Assembly: GCF_000807925.1 (NCBI RefSeq)
Contig: NZ_JRVC01000005.1
Span: 124,001-188,000 of the forward strand
Direction: 5' to 3'
Origin: Novosphingobium subterraneum
GTDB lineage: Bacteria; Pseudomonadota; Alphaproteobacteria; Sphingomonadales; Sphingomonadaceae
Length of the DNA: 64,000 nt
Numbering within the stretch: position 1 is the stretch's first letter; every line of letters starts with the position of its first letter. Of the stretch, positions 8,592-17,580 are shown piece after piece. Below the pieces are notes generated by a model, which worked only from the letters and a program-made list of their open reading frames with translations, was not told the origin of the DNA and searched no databases. Position numbers and translations under genes: made by a program.

Positions 8592-11500
8592 CCCGCGTTC
8601 TCAAGCAGTTCCACTGCACCGCCCAAGTCCACGCTGACAAGGCGCGATACGCCGCGCTCTACCATCGTCACACCGAACAGGCGGTGCATGCGGCTCATCG
8701 TCACGGCGTTGTGCGTGACGATCAGGTAGCGGGTGCGGGTTTCGGCGACCATCGCATCGAGCAAGTCGCAGAACCGCTCGATGTTGGCATCGTCAAGCGG
8801 CGCGTCGACTTCGTCGAGCACGCAGATCGGGGCGGGGTTGGTCAGGAATAGCGCGAAGATCAGCGCGACGGCAGTCAGCGCCTGCTCGCCGCCCGAAAGA
8901 AGAGTTAACGATTGCAGGCGCTTGCCGGGTGGCTGCGCGAAGATTTCGAGGCCTGCTTCCAGCGGATCGTCGGAATCGACCAGCGCCAGATGCGCCTCGC
9001 CACCGCCGAACAGTCGGCTGAACAGGCGGCGGAAGTGGCCATCGACCGCCTCGAATGCCGCCCGCAGGCGCTCGCGCCCTTCGCGGTTGAGGCTGCCGAT
9101 GGAGCCTCTAAGTCTATGAACTGCCTCGGTTAGCTCCGCCTGCTCGGCCACCGAGGTACCATGCTTTTCCTCGGCATCCTTCAGCTCGTCAGCCGCCACG
9201 AGGTTCACCGGCCCAATGCGCTCCCGCTCCGCCGAGAGACGGTCCATCGTCGCCGACTCCTCGGTCGCGGCGGCAACGTCGGCTGAGGAAAATTCGAACC
9301 GCTCGGGCAGGAGGGGGGGAGGGCATTGGAAGCGCTCGCCGGAAATGGCCGCCATCTCCTGTCGGCGGGCGTCTTCGTTCTCGGCACGAGCCGATGCCCC
9401 GGCGCGACCTTCGCGGGCCGTGGCGAGCGCCTCGTTTGCGGTCGAGAGTGTGGCCTCTGCCTGCGAGAGTTGGCCTTCCGCCTCGGAGAGTTGCCGCTCT
9501 GCCTCGGAGAGTTGGAGAGTGAGCCGCGCGCGGATTCCCTCGCCCTGTTCGATCTCGGAAATCAGTCCCGCAGGCTTGGCGGCAGAGATCGCGCGCTCGG
9601 TTTCCAGCTCCTCGCGCCGCCCGGTCATCTCGGCAAGGCGCTTGGCGGCATCGCCAGAACGGGCCTGCCACGCACGGATATCGCCCTTGAGGCCCGCCAG
9701 CCGCTCCTTGCCCGCGGCGATCTGCTGTTCGAGCGCAGCCGACGCGGCGGTGGCGGATTGCAGGGTGACGCGGGCCGCGTCGTTGCGCGCGCGCGCCGCT
9801 TCCAGCGCCGCCCGGCCCGCCGCCGGATCGGGCAGGGTGCTGCGCTTGTCCTCAGCCGCCGTCACTTCCGCCTGGGCCGCAAGGCGTTGATCCGAAAGCT
9901 CTTCCTGCGCCCGCGTCAGTTCCGCCTTGCGCTGTTCGAGCCGCGCCCGCGCTGCCTCTGCGGCATCCAATGCCCGCAGTGCCATACGCTCGGCATCCGC
10001 AGCGGCAGAGAGCGCGCGTTCCACTTGCGTGAGTTCGCCCTGCACCTCGGAGAGCCTGGCGCGAACCTCTTCCTGCGCGGTCTCGGCAGACAAGACCGCT
10101 GCGCGCCGCTCGGGCAGGAGCGCCTGCAACTCCGCCAGCCGGTTCTCGGCCTCAAGCGCAGCGGCTTCTGCGGCCCCTTCGCCCCGCGCGATGAATCCGT
10201 CCCAGCGGCGCAAGTGCCCGGCCTTTGTGACCAGCCATTCGCCGGGGACGAGCGCCTGACCTTCGTCGGCATCGACGACGCGAACCAGGGCGAGGCGCGC
10301 TGACAGTTCGGGCGGGCACTGGGGGACGTGATGGGCCAGCGAATCCGCAAGTGGCTCAGGCACTTGCGCACCTGTCCAGAAGCGCCCCTCCGCAGTGGCC
10401 GGGGCCGCGCCCACCGGAGCGGAGGCGTCACGCCCGAGCACGGCGGCCAAGGCGCGCTCGTAGCCTGGAGCAGCGCGGGTTCCGGCAATGGCAGACTGGC
10501 CCAAGCCCTTGGCGGAGCGCGCTTTCTCCCGCGCCGCCTTGTCGCGGGCGAGCGCGTCGGCTTCACGCTCGATCCCGGCAAGATCGGCGCGGGCTTGGGC
10601 CAACGCATTGCTGGTAGCGTCACGGCGGGCGGGCAGGGCTTCGCGCCGGCCGGTGGGGGCCGCGCGGCGTTCTTCGGCAGACGCGATGGCCTCCGCGGCG
10701 GCCGCGCGCTTTGCTTCCGCCTCGGCAATCTGCGCAGCCGGATCGGCTTCTCGGGCAAGCGCTTCGGCCTGCTGGGTCAAGCGCGCGGCATCGCCATCGA
10801 GCCGGGTCAGCCTTTGGCGCGCAGCGGCGACGGCTGCTTCGGCCACGCGCCATTCGGCATCGATCCCGGCCTGCTCCGCCACACGTTGAGCGAGGGCGAC
10901 TTCGGCTGCACGGGCGGCACGATCGGCGTCGTCCACGGCTGCGGCCAGCGTGGGGCGACGTTCGCTATCGGCGGCAAGCGAGTCCTCGGCTGCGGTGAGG
11001 TCCTGCTCCAGTTTCGCCATTGCGGCGGCGGCATCTTCGGTCAGCCGATCCGCGCTGGCGCGGTCTTCCTCGATCCGAGTCAGCTGGCGATCGATGTCCT
11101 TGACCCGCTGCTCAGCCGCTTCGAGCTGCGCCGTGAGCGAGGCCATGCGCTGGCCGTGGGCTGCGGCGTCCTGGCGCCGGTCGAACAGTTCGTCCCGCGC
11201 CTCGGCCAAGGCTGCAGCAGCCTTGTGCTGGGCTTTCTGGGCCGCTTGCGCGAGGTCGGTAGCCCGCTTCACTGCTTCCTCGGCCGCGACGGCCTGCTTG
11301 CGTGCAGCATCGGCGGCGGCGGCTGCATCGCGCCAGCGGGCGAAGACGAGGCGGGCTTCGGCGAGGCGGATCTTCTCGCTGACGGCGCGATAACGCTCGG
11401 CAGCACGGGCCTGCCGCCTGAGCGTGCCGATCTGGCTTTCGAGGCCTGCCAGCATGTCTTCAAGCCGCGCCAGGTTTGCCTCGGTTGCGCGCAACTTCTG

Positions 11501-12028
11501 TTCGGCATCGCGGCGCCGCACGTGGAGGCCCGCAATCCCGGCCGCTTCTTCGAGCATCATGCGACGTTCGGCAGGCTTGGCGGCGATTACTGCGGCGATC
11601 CGGCCCTGGCTGACCAGGGCTGGGCTGTGCGCGCCAGTTGCCGCGTCAGCAAAGACCAGCGCCACGTCCTTGGCGCGAACGTCCTTTCCGTTGACGCGAT
11701 AGGCGCTGCCTGCGCCGCGCTCGATGCGGCGGATGACTTCAAGCTCTGCCCCGAATGGCCCGTCAGGATCGGTTTCGGCGGTGAGCAGGACTTCGGCAAA
11801 GGACCGGGCCGGGCGGGTTGCGGTCCCGGCAAAGATCACGTCTTCCATGCCGCCGCCGCGCATGGATTTGGGCGAGCTTTCGCCCATGACCCAGCGGATG
11901 GCTTCGAGAAGGTTCGACTTGCCGCAGCCGTTGGGGCCAACGACGCCGGTGAGGCCAGGTTCGATGCGCAGTTCGGCAGGTTCGACGAAGCTCTTGAAAC
12001 CGGAGAGTTTCAAGCGCTTGAATTGCAC
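8588..12028 (-). CDS. smc: Chromosome segregation protein SMC
   Basis: This 1146-residue SMC ATPase organises and segregates the chromosome with ScpA/ScpB. The N-terminal head has Walker A GPNGCGKSN at residues 31-39. Two long Ala/Glu/Arg-rich coiled coils flank a hinge near residues 510-600. The C-terminal head carries the signature LSGGEQALTAVALIFALF and Walker B ICVLDEVDAPLDDAN. It is the last gene of the dciA-dsbA-dsbA-smc run, 31 bases after the preceding gene. The long open frames on the opposite strand are shadows. Confidence 0.96.
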   Translation of the reverse strand: MQFKRLKLSGFKSFVEPAELRIEPGLTGVVGPNGCGKSNLLEAIRWVMGESSPKSMRGGGMEDVIFAGTATRPARSFAEVLLTAETDPDGPFGAELEVIRRIERGAGSAYRVNGKDVRAKDVALVFADAATGAHSPALVSQGRIAAVIAAKPAERRMMLEEAAGIAGLHVRRRDAEQKLRATEANLARLEDMLAGLESQIGTLRRQARAAERYRAVSEKIRLAEARLVFARWRDAAAAADAARKQAVAAEEAVKRATDLAQAAQKAQHKAAAALAEARDELFDRRQDAAAHGQRMASLTAQLEAAEQRVKDIDRQLTRIEEDRASADRLTEDAAAAMAKLEQDLTAAEDSLAADSERRPTLAAAVDDADRAARAAEVALAQRVAEQAGIDAEWRVAEAAVAAARQRLTRLDGDAARLTQQAEALAREADPAAQIAEAEAKRAAAAEAIASAEERRAAPTGRREALPARRDATSNALAQARADLAGIEREADALARDKAAREKARSAKGLGQSAIAGTRAAPGYERALAAVLGRDASAPVGAAPATAEGRFWTGAQVPEPLADSLAHHVPQCPPELSARLALVRVVDADEGQALVPGEWLVTKAGHLRRWDGFIARGEGAAEAAALEAENRLAELQALLPERRAAVLSAETAQEEVRARLSEVQGELTQVERALSAAADAERMALRALDAAEAARARLEQRKAELTRAQEELSDQRLAAQAEVTAAEDKRSTLPDPAAGRAALEAARARNDAARVTLQSATAASAALEQQIAAGKERLAGLKGDIRAWQARSGDAAKRLAEMTGRREELETERAISAAKPAGLISEIEQGEGIRARLTLQLSEAERQLSEAEGQLSQAEATLSTANEALATAREGRAGASARAENEDARRQEMAAISGERFQCPPPLLPERFEFSSADVAAATEESATMDRLSAERERIGPVNLVAADELKDAEEKHGTSVAEQAELTEAVHRLRGSIGSLNREGRERLRAAFEAVDGHFRRLFSRLFGGGEAHLALVDSDDPLEAGLEIFAQPPGKRLQSLTLLSGGEQALTAVALIFALFLTNPAPICVLDEVDAPLDDANIERFCDLLDAMVAETRTRYLIVTHNAVTMSRMHRLFGVTMVERGVSRLVSVDLGGAVELLENAG

Positions 12029-12059
12029 CGATCAGGCCCCCCGACCCGTCTCGGCCCCC

Positions 12060-12809
12060 TTAGCGGGCGCCAGCCTTCTGCAGCAGCGGTTCGAGTTCCT
12101 GCCAACTGGCAACGCCGGTCTTGCTGCCGTTGAGGAAGAAGGTCGGCGTGCCGGTGATGTCGAACTCCTTGCTCCACTGTTCGTTGGTGGTGGCAAGCTT
12201 TGTCGCCTTGGCGCTGTCAGCCAGGCATGACGAGCCCTGAGCGGCCGCAATGCCGCGCGAGGCGAAGAATTCGCTCATGCCGCCGAGCTGGGCAATGCCG
12301 GCAAAGCGCTTGTCAGCGGGAAGGTTCTGGATCTGCTGGAAGGCGGCTTCGTCCTTCTGCAGGTTGGTGAACATGTTGGGTTGCCAGGCCCAGAACTGCT
12401 CCGACAGCGGAATCACAGCTTCGGGGGCGCCGCACGTGGCCAGCAGCACCGCCGGCATGTCGAGCGCGTTCAGCAGGAACAGGCGCAGTTCATAGGAAAC
12501 GCGGCCCGATGCGATGTATTCATCGCGCAGCTTGGGGAAGCCCTTTTCCGAAAATTCCGCGCAGTGCGAGCACGACAGCGCGCCGAATTCGATCAGCTTG
12601 ATCGGGGCGTTGGGATTGCCCATCAGGTAACCGCCTTCGGGCGTGACCGAGAAAGTTTCGGTCCACGACTGGCCGGCGGGCGCAGGAACCTTGGCAATCG
12701 GCTCTGCGCTGGCAATCTCGCCTCCGGCAGCGGCGTCCTTCTTGTCACAGGCGGCAAGGCCAAGCGTCAGCGGAAGGGTGGCAAGCAGGAGCGCGCGGGC
12801 GAGTTTCAT
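12060..12809 (-). CDS. DsbA-family thiol oxidoreductase, lipoprotein
   Basis: This 249-residue thioredoxin-fold protein has a type II signal peptide with lipobox LAAC (Cys21), so it is lipid-anchored in the periplasm. The active site is CSHC within FGALSCSHCAEF, and the cis-proline loop GTPTFFLNG follows near the C-terminus. It resembles the DSBA-like Thioredoxin_4 family, which makes or isomerises disulfides in exported proteins. A second DsbA-like gene lies just upstream on the same strand, separated by a large palindrome. Confidence 0.88.
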   Translation of the reverse strand: MKLARALLLATLPLTLGLAACDKKDAAAGGEIASAEPIAKVPAPAGQSWTETFSVTPEGGYLMGNPNAPIKLIEFGALSCSHCAEFSEKGFPKLRDEYIASGRVSYELRLFLLNALDMPAVLLATCGAPEAVIPLSEQFWAWQPNMFTNLQKDEAAFQQIQNLPADKRFAGIAQLGGMSEFFASRGIAAAQGSSCLADSAKATKLATTNEQWSKEFDITGTPTFFLNGSKTGVASWQELEPLLQKAGAR

Positions 12810-12916
12810 CGTCTGGATATTCCCGTTTTCTGGCGGTTTGGAAGGACGCTAGCGGATTGTTGCCGGGGTTTGAAGGGGGTGTGCGGTGGGGTTGTGGATG
12901 GCGGTTGATCGAGAGG

Positions 12917-12999
12917 TCATGGGCCCCGGCCTGCGCCGGGGCAACGGAGAAATGAATGGCCTTCTTGCTTGTCGCCCCGGCGCAGGCCGGGGCCCATGA
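12917..12999. repeat. Perfect 26-bp inverted repeat, family B
   Basis: Arms at 12917-12942 and 12974-12999 are perfect reverse complements built on GGGCCCCGGCCTGCGCCGGG, with a 31-base loop. Each arm also contains a smaller hairpin (CCCCGG..CCGGGG). It fills much of the 211-base gap between the two dsbA-like genes of one operon and could attenuate or process the transcript. Such 'GGCCTGCGCCGGGG' elements are frequent in sphingomonad genomes. Confidence 0.88.
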
Positions 13000-13020
13000 G
13001 GCCCGAAATATGAAACTTCC

Positions 13021-13740
13021 TCAATCCATCCGCGCGAGGATTTGCGGGCGCAGCGAATCCCAGTCATGGGTGCCTGCGAGCAGGATGCCATCGATCATGA
13101 AGCTGGGGGTGCCGGTGACGCCGAGCTTCTCGGCAGCGTCATTGGTCCGCTGGGCAAGCTTGTTGGCCAGCGCTTCGTTCGACAGGCAACGGTCCATCGC
13201 CTGACGGTCCATCCCACGGGCTGCCATGAATTCGTAGAACTTGAAGTCGCTGGCGATGGCGCGGGTGCGGGTGGCGAAGGGGCCGGTTGTCCACCGCTGG
13301 CGCTGCGCTGCGGTGGCGTTCGAAAGCGGGCCGATCCACTGCGGCTGCAGGCGCATGAAGGCAGTGTGCAGCTGGAAGAAGCGGTTGGCGGGCACGCAAT
13401 TGGTGATGAGCGCCACGGTCATGTCCACCGGATCGCGCACGAAATTGCGCACTTCAACTGCGCCCTTGCCGGGGGCGATCATGCCGATCTTGAGCTGGCC
13501 TTCGGACTCGGTCTCGAAATGCGAGCAGTGCGGGCAGGTGTAGCTGACGAATTCGATCAAGCGCAACTTGGCGGCGGGGTTGCCGAGCACGTGATGGCCT
13601 TCAGCCGTGATGGAGCCGGTGACGGCCCAGTTGAGGCCGCCTGCCGGGCGCGGTGCAGGCTTTTTGGCGGCCTGCCCCGAAGCTCCCGTTGCGACGAGCG
13701 CTGCGGCGGCGATTGCTGCTGCTGCAAACTTGCGGATCAT
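13021..13740 (-). CDS. DsbA-family thiol:disulfide oxidoreductase, periplasmic
   Basis: This 239-residue thioredoxin-fold protein begins with a cleavable signal peptide (MIRKFAAAAIAAAALVATG). The active site is CPHC in FVSYTCPHCSHF, like DsbA/DsbG-type enzymes, with cis-proline GTPSFMIDG. It differs from its neighbour in being soluble and in its CPHC dipeptide, which suggests a more oxidising role. Its ATG overlaps the dciA stop by four bases (ATGA), so translation is coupled to dciA. Confidence 0.9.
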   Translation of the reverse strand: MIRKFAAAAIAAAALVATGASGQAAKKPAPRPAGGLNWAVTGSITAEGHHVLGNPAAKLRLIEFVSYTCPHCSHFETESEGQLKIGMIAPGKGAVEVRNFVRDPVDMTVALITNCVPANRFFQLHTAFMRLQPQWIGPLSNATAAQRQRWTTGPFATRTRAIASDFKFYEFMAARGMDRQAMDRCLSNEALANKLAQRTNDAAEKLGVTGTPSFMIDGILLAGTHDWDSLRPQILARMD

Positions 13741-14321
13741 CCGATCTTCTTCCCCCCGGTTGCACTATCGAGACTGCGCGCCAGCGATTCCAGCACCGTG
13801 CGCAGTTCAGGATCGCCGATATCGCGCAGCGAATCCCCCAGTTCCATCGGTATCGGCTTCAGCGAGGGAGGCGCCGCACGCGGTGCTTCCTTGGGCTTTG
13901 GTGCCTGAACGGCGCCTTGCCGTATCTTTACCTTGGCTACGGCATTGTAGCCGAAAAAGCGGTTCACCCGGTCAATGATTTCGGGCGTGACGTGTTGGAT
14001 CAGCGGCGCATGTGCCGGGCTGACGACCAGTTGCAGGATGCCTTCGGATTTCTCGCCCGGGGGAAAGCGGATCGATTCGGGCATGCAGTGGCGCGCATGC
14101 CGCTCACCCACGATCTCGGGCCAGCGGGTGACCACGCTGGATTGCACGAAGCCGAAGCGGCGGAAGGCGGTGCGGCCGATGGCGGGCATGAGATCGGCGA
14201 TCTGGCGCGCTTCGCCGCCCCTGGGGCGCTCGTAGAGCTTGCCCGCCTCGGTCTTGGTGGACCGGGCGCTCTTGCGTTTCGGCGCGTCCGAAGGGGTGCT
14301 TTCCATATCGCTTCGCGCCAT
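13737..14321 (-). CDS. DciA/DUF721-family protein
   Basis: This 194-residue protein carries the DUF721 domain (residues about 35-130), including RFGFVQSSVVTRWPEIVGE and LVVSPAHAPLIQHVTPEI. DciA is the ancestral loader of the replicative helicase DnaB in bacteria without DnaC, and the domain is KH-like. ATG 14321 is chosen because it leaves 14 bases to the divergent mutY; ATG 14306 is possible. Its end overlaps the next dsbA by 4 bases. The function is inferred from the family. Confidence 0.82.
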   Translation of the reverse strand: MARSDMESTPSDAPKRKSARSTKTEAGKLYERPRGGEARQIADLMPAIGRTAFRRFGFVQSSVVTRWPEIVGERHARHCMPESIRFPPGEKSEGILQLVVSPAHAPLIQHVTPEIIDRVNRFFGYNAVAKVKIRQGAVQAPKPKEAPRAAPPSLKPIPMELGDSLRDIGDPELRTVLESLARSLDSATGGKKIG

Positions 14322-14335
14322 GCCATAGGTGCGCG

Positions 14336-15400
14336 ATGCAAGCCAGAGAGGAAGCCGCAAAGTCGTTCGATCCGGAGGCAATCGCCCCGCTTCTGCTGGC
14401 GTGGTACGATACCAACGCACGACGCCTGCCATGGCGACGCTTGCCCGGAGAGGAGCGGCAGGACCCCTACAGGGTCTGGCTGTCCGAAGTGATGTTGCAG
14501 CAGACGACCGTGGCGGCGGTGGGGCCATACTATTCCAAATTCACCGAGGTCTGGCCGACGGTGGGAGATCTGGCAGCGGCCGACGATGCCGATGTGATGG
14601 CAGCGTGGGCGGGCCTCGGTTATTATGCCCGCGCCCGCAATCTGCTGGCCTGCGCACGGGCCGTGGCGGCGCGCGGCGGGAACTTTCCCGATACCGAGGC
14701 GGGCTTGCGCGAATTGCCGGGACTGGGGGAATACACTGCTGCTGCCGTTGCCGCGATCGCGTTCGGGCGCCGCGCAGTGGTGGTCGATGCCAACGTCGAG
14801 CGGGTCGTGGCGCGGCTGTTCGCGATCGACGAACCCCTCCCTGCGGGTAAGGCGGCAATCCGTTTTGCGGCGGGGCAGGTGACACCGGAGGAGCGCGCCG
14901 GGGACTTTGCGCAAGGGATGATGGATCTGGGCGCGACGATCTGCACGGCAAGGTCTCCGCGCTGCATGCTGTGTCCATTGCGCGAGGGATGCCGTGGTTA
15001 CGCGCAAGGTTCGCCCGAGCGGCTGCCGGTGAAGGCGGCGAAGAAGGCCAAGCCGGTTCGGACCGGCCGGGTCTATTGGGTGGAGCGCGATGGCAAGGTC
15101 CTGCTGGTGCGCCGGCCCGGGCGCGGAATGCTGGGCGGGATGCGCGCTCTGCCTGACGATGGCTGGTCGGCCAAGGGTGATGGCGCAGATGCGCTGGCGG
15201 GAGATTGGCGCGCTGGCGGAATAGTGCGCCACGGCTTCACGCATTTCGATCTCGAATTGCAATTGATGCTTTCGGTTCAGCCACAAGCGGTTAGTCTTCC
15301 GCAAGGAGAATGGTGGCCGGTCGAGACAATCGAGGCTGCCGGATTGCCGACCGTGTTCGCCAAGGCGGCGCGGCTGGTGGTCGCTGGAAGGACAGACTGA
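14336..15400 (+). CDS. mutY: A/G-specific adenine glycosylase MutY
   Basis: This 354-residue base-excision enzyme removes adenine mispaired with 8-oxoguanine. It has catalytic Glu51 in SEVMLQQTTV, a helix-hairpin-helix ELPGLGEYTAAAV, Asp151 in VVVDANVERVV, and a [4Fe-4S] loop with Cys203, Cys210, Cys213 and Cys219 (C-x6-C-x2-C-x5-C). The C-terminal third is the Nudix-like 8-oxoG reading domain. It opens a tight operon, with the next start 3 bases after its stop. Confidence 0.95.
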   Translation: MQAREEAAKSFDPEAIAPLLLAWYDTNARRLPWRRLPGEERQDPYRVWLSEVMLQQTTVAAVGPYYSKFTEVWPTVGDLAAADDADVMAAWAGLGYYARARNLLACARAVAARGGNFPDTEAGLRELPGLGEYTAAAVAAIAFGRRAVVVDANVERVVARLFAIDEPLPAGKAAIRFAAGQVTPEERAGDFAQGMMDLGATICTARSPRCMLCPLREGCRGYAQGSPERLPVKAAKKAKPVRTGRVYWVERDGKVLLVRRPGRGMLGGMRALPDDGWSAKGDGADALAGDWRAGGIVRHGFTHFDLELQLMLSVQPQAVSLPQGEWWPVETIEAAGLPTVFAKAARLVVAGRTD

Positions 15401-15403
15401 GCA

Positions 15404-16699
15404 ATGCAGCAGATTTCGGTTTCGCGGCGCGGGTTCATCGGGTCGCTCGGGTTGGTCGCCGGAAGCATGGCCTTGCCGCGCATGGCGTGGGCAAGCGCTG
15501 CGGCGGAAGCGCGCTTTCCGACGGTTGCGGGAATGCTCGATGGCTATGTCTCGTCGGGCAAGCTGCCCGGCATGATCGCGGCGCTGGGCTGGGGGGCAAG
15601 CGAGGCGCCGATGGACATCGCCCGCGGCACTTTGGCCAAGGGGATTGCGCCAGCTATCGAGATGGACAGCCTGTTCCGCATCTATTCGATGACCAAGCCG
15701 ATTACCGGAATGGCGGCGATGATGCTGGTGGATGAAGGCAAGCTCCGGCTCGACCAACCGATTGCCGATCTGCTGCCTGCCTTCGGCAAGATGCAGGTTC
15801 AGGTCACGCCTGACGGTTCGATGACCGATCTGCTCCCGGCAAGGTCACAGATCACGGTTAGGCACCTGCTGACGCACACCGCAGGTCTTGGCTATTCGAT
15901 CATCCAGAAGGGCCCGATCAAGGACGCATACATCAACGCGGGGCTTGTGCCGGGGCAGGCCAGCCGCATGCGGCTTCCGGGCATGGATGCGCCCAAGCCA
16001 CTGGGCAGCCTTGCCGAGTTCGCCGATGTCCTGGCAACGATGCCGCTGGTCTACGAGCCGGGTACGGTGTGGAGCTATTCGGTTGCGCTCGACCTGATGG
16101 GGCGGGTGATCGAAGTGGCATCGGGCAAGCCGTTCGACGTGTTTCTGGCCGAGCGGCTGTTCGCCCCCTGCGGCATGACCTCGACCTGGTTCCGCGTGCC
16201 CGAGAGCGAAGTGGGGCGGCTGACCACGAACTACGCCGCGGTGGGGGGTGCCTTGCTGCCGATCGATCCAGCCAAGGCTTCGATCTATCTCGATCAGCCG
16301 CCCTACCCGTTCGGCGGGGCAGGGCTGGTTTCAAGCCCTCGCGACTATGACCGATTCCTGCGAATGCTGCTGGGCTTCGGGCGGATCGATGGCAGGCAGG
16401 TGATGAGCGAGACTGCCGTGCGCCTCGGCACCAGCAATCTCCTGCCGGCAGGCACAGACCTGTCGCAGGCCTTTATCAAGGGCAACGGCTTTGGCGCCGG
16501 CGGTTCGGTGGGGCTGGGCGAGGATGCCGGGACCTATGGCTGGGCCGGGGCGGCAGGCACTGTGGGCTTCGTCAATTACCGGGTCGGGCTGCGGGCGGGA
16601 GTCTATACTCAATACATGCCGTCAGATGCCTATCCGGTGCACAGGGAATTCGCGAAGGCCGTGCTGGCCGACGTAACGGGGAAGAAGGCCGCAGCCTGA
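15404..16699 (+). CDS. Serine hydrolase of the beta-lactamase/esterase family, Tat-exported
   Basis: This 431-residue protein has a twin-arginine leader (SVSRRGFIGSLGL) and a class C beta-lactamase fold. The nucleophile motif is S95-M-T-K98, with RHLLTHTAGLGY and WSYSVALDLMG following, as in EstB-type esterases and D-amino-acid carboxypeptidase relatives. The true substrate cannot be named; esterase or peptidase activity is as likely as lactam hydrolysis. It lies between mutY and nudC. Its TGA shares one base with the nudC ATG. Confidence 0.85.
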   Translation: MQQISVSRRGFIGSLGLVAGSMALPRMAWASAAAEARFPTVAGMLDGYVSSGKLPGMIAALGWGASEAPMDIARGTLAKGIAPAIEMDSLFRIYSMTKPITGMAAMMLVDEGKLRLDQPIADLLPAFGKMQVQVTPDGSMTDLLPARSQITVRHLLTHTAGLGYSIIQKGPIKDAYINAGLVPGQASRMRLPGMDAPKPLGSLAEFADVLATMPLVYEPGTVWSYSVALDLMGRVIEVASGKPFDVFLAERLFAPCGMTSTWFRVPESEVGRLTTNYAAVGGALLPIDPAKASIYLDQPPYPFGGAGLVSSPRDYDRFLRMLLGFGRIDGRQVMSETAVRLGTSNLLPAGTDLSQAFIKGNGFGAGGSVGLGEDAGTYGWAGAAGTVGFVNYRVGLRAGVYTQYMPSDAYPVHREFAKAVLADVTGKKAAA

Positions 16700-17580
16700 T
16701 GGACACGACGATTGCATTTGCTGGCGGCGGACTCGACCGCGCCGATCACATTCGTGGCGATGCGGACAAGCTGGGCAGCCTGATGAACTGGCGCGCGCGG
16801 CTGCTGCGGCTGGAAGGGATCGATCCGGTGATCGCGCCCGACGGCGGGCTGGATTGGGGCACGCTGGCCGATGCCGATCCAGAGGCGGAACTGGTGTTCC
16901 TTGGTCTGAGCGAAGATGGACGCGGCTGTTTTGCACAGGTGACGCCGGCGATCGTCGGAAGCGTTGCGCCGCCCAATCCACGGTTGTGGGCGGCGATGGG
17001 ATCACTCTCGACGGGCGACCTTTCGATCTATGGCGGAGCGCGCAGCCTGGTCGACTGGCATGCGCGGCACCGCTTCTGCGCTCGCTGCGGATCGGCGACG
17101 AGGCTGGCCAAGGGCGGCTGGCAACGTACCTGCAGCAACGAGGCATGCAAGAGCGAACACTTTCCGCGTGTCGATCCGGTGACAATCATGACGGTCGAGT
17201 GCGAGGGCGAACTGCTGCTCGGCCGTCAGCCACGCTTTCCGCCCCGGCGCTATTCGGCGCTGGCGGGTTTCGTCGAGCCGGGGGAGGGCCTTGAGGACGC
17301 GGTTCGCCGCGAGGTGCAGGAAGAGGCAGGGGTGAAGGTAGATGAGGTGCGCTATGTGGCGAGCCAGCCCTGGCCATTCCCTTCGTCGTTGATGATTGCT
17401 TGCCACGCCTTCACCACGCAGCGGGAAATCACCATCGACGCGACCGAACTCGATGACGCGCGGTGGTTCACCCGCGAGGAAGTCCGTTATGCGATGAGTG
17501 GTGCCGAGGACGGCGCTTTCATTGCGCCGCCGCCGTTCGCCGTGGCGCATCACCTGCTCAAGTGGTGGTTGTCGCAATGA
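16699..17580 (+). CDS. nudC: NAD(H) pyrophosphatase / RNA deNADding hydrolase NudC
   Basis: This 293-residue Nudix hydrolase splits NADH to NMNH and AMP and can remove NAD caps from RNA. A zinc ribbon CARCGSATRLAKGGWQ plus CSNEAC precedes the Nudix box GFVEPGEGLEDAVRREVQEE, which fits GX5EX7REUXEEXGU. The NudC-specific SQPWPFPSSLM follows. ATG overlaps the previous stop (TGATG), and its own stop overlaps the next start (ATGA). Confidence 0.95.
   Translation: MDTTIAFAGGGLDRADHIRGDADKLGSLMNWRARLLRLEGIDPVIAPDGGLDWGTLADADPEAELVFLGLSEDGRGCFAQVTPAIVGSVAPPNPRLWAAMGSLSTGDLSIYGGARSLVDWHARHRFCARCGSATRLAKGGWQRTCSNEACKSEHFPRVDPVTIMTVECEGELLLGRQPRFPPRRYSALAGFVEPGEGLEDAVRREVQEEAGVKVDEVRYVASQPWPFPSSLMIACHAFTTQREITIDATELDDARWFTREEVRYAMSGAEDGAFIAPPPFAVAHHLLKWWLSQ

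Noticed and set aside
10328..12133. 601-codon plus-strand open frame opposite smc
   Set aside because: It is a shadow of the smc coding strand; its translation is Gly/Arg/Ala-rich without any domain, and smc has all its motifs.
14000..15757. 585-codon minus-strand frame across dciA, mutY and the serine hydrolase
   Set aside because: It overlaps three confident genes and has no domain character.
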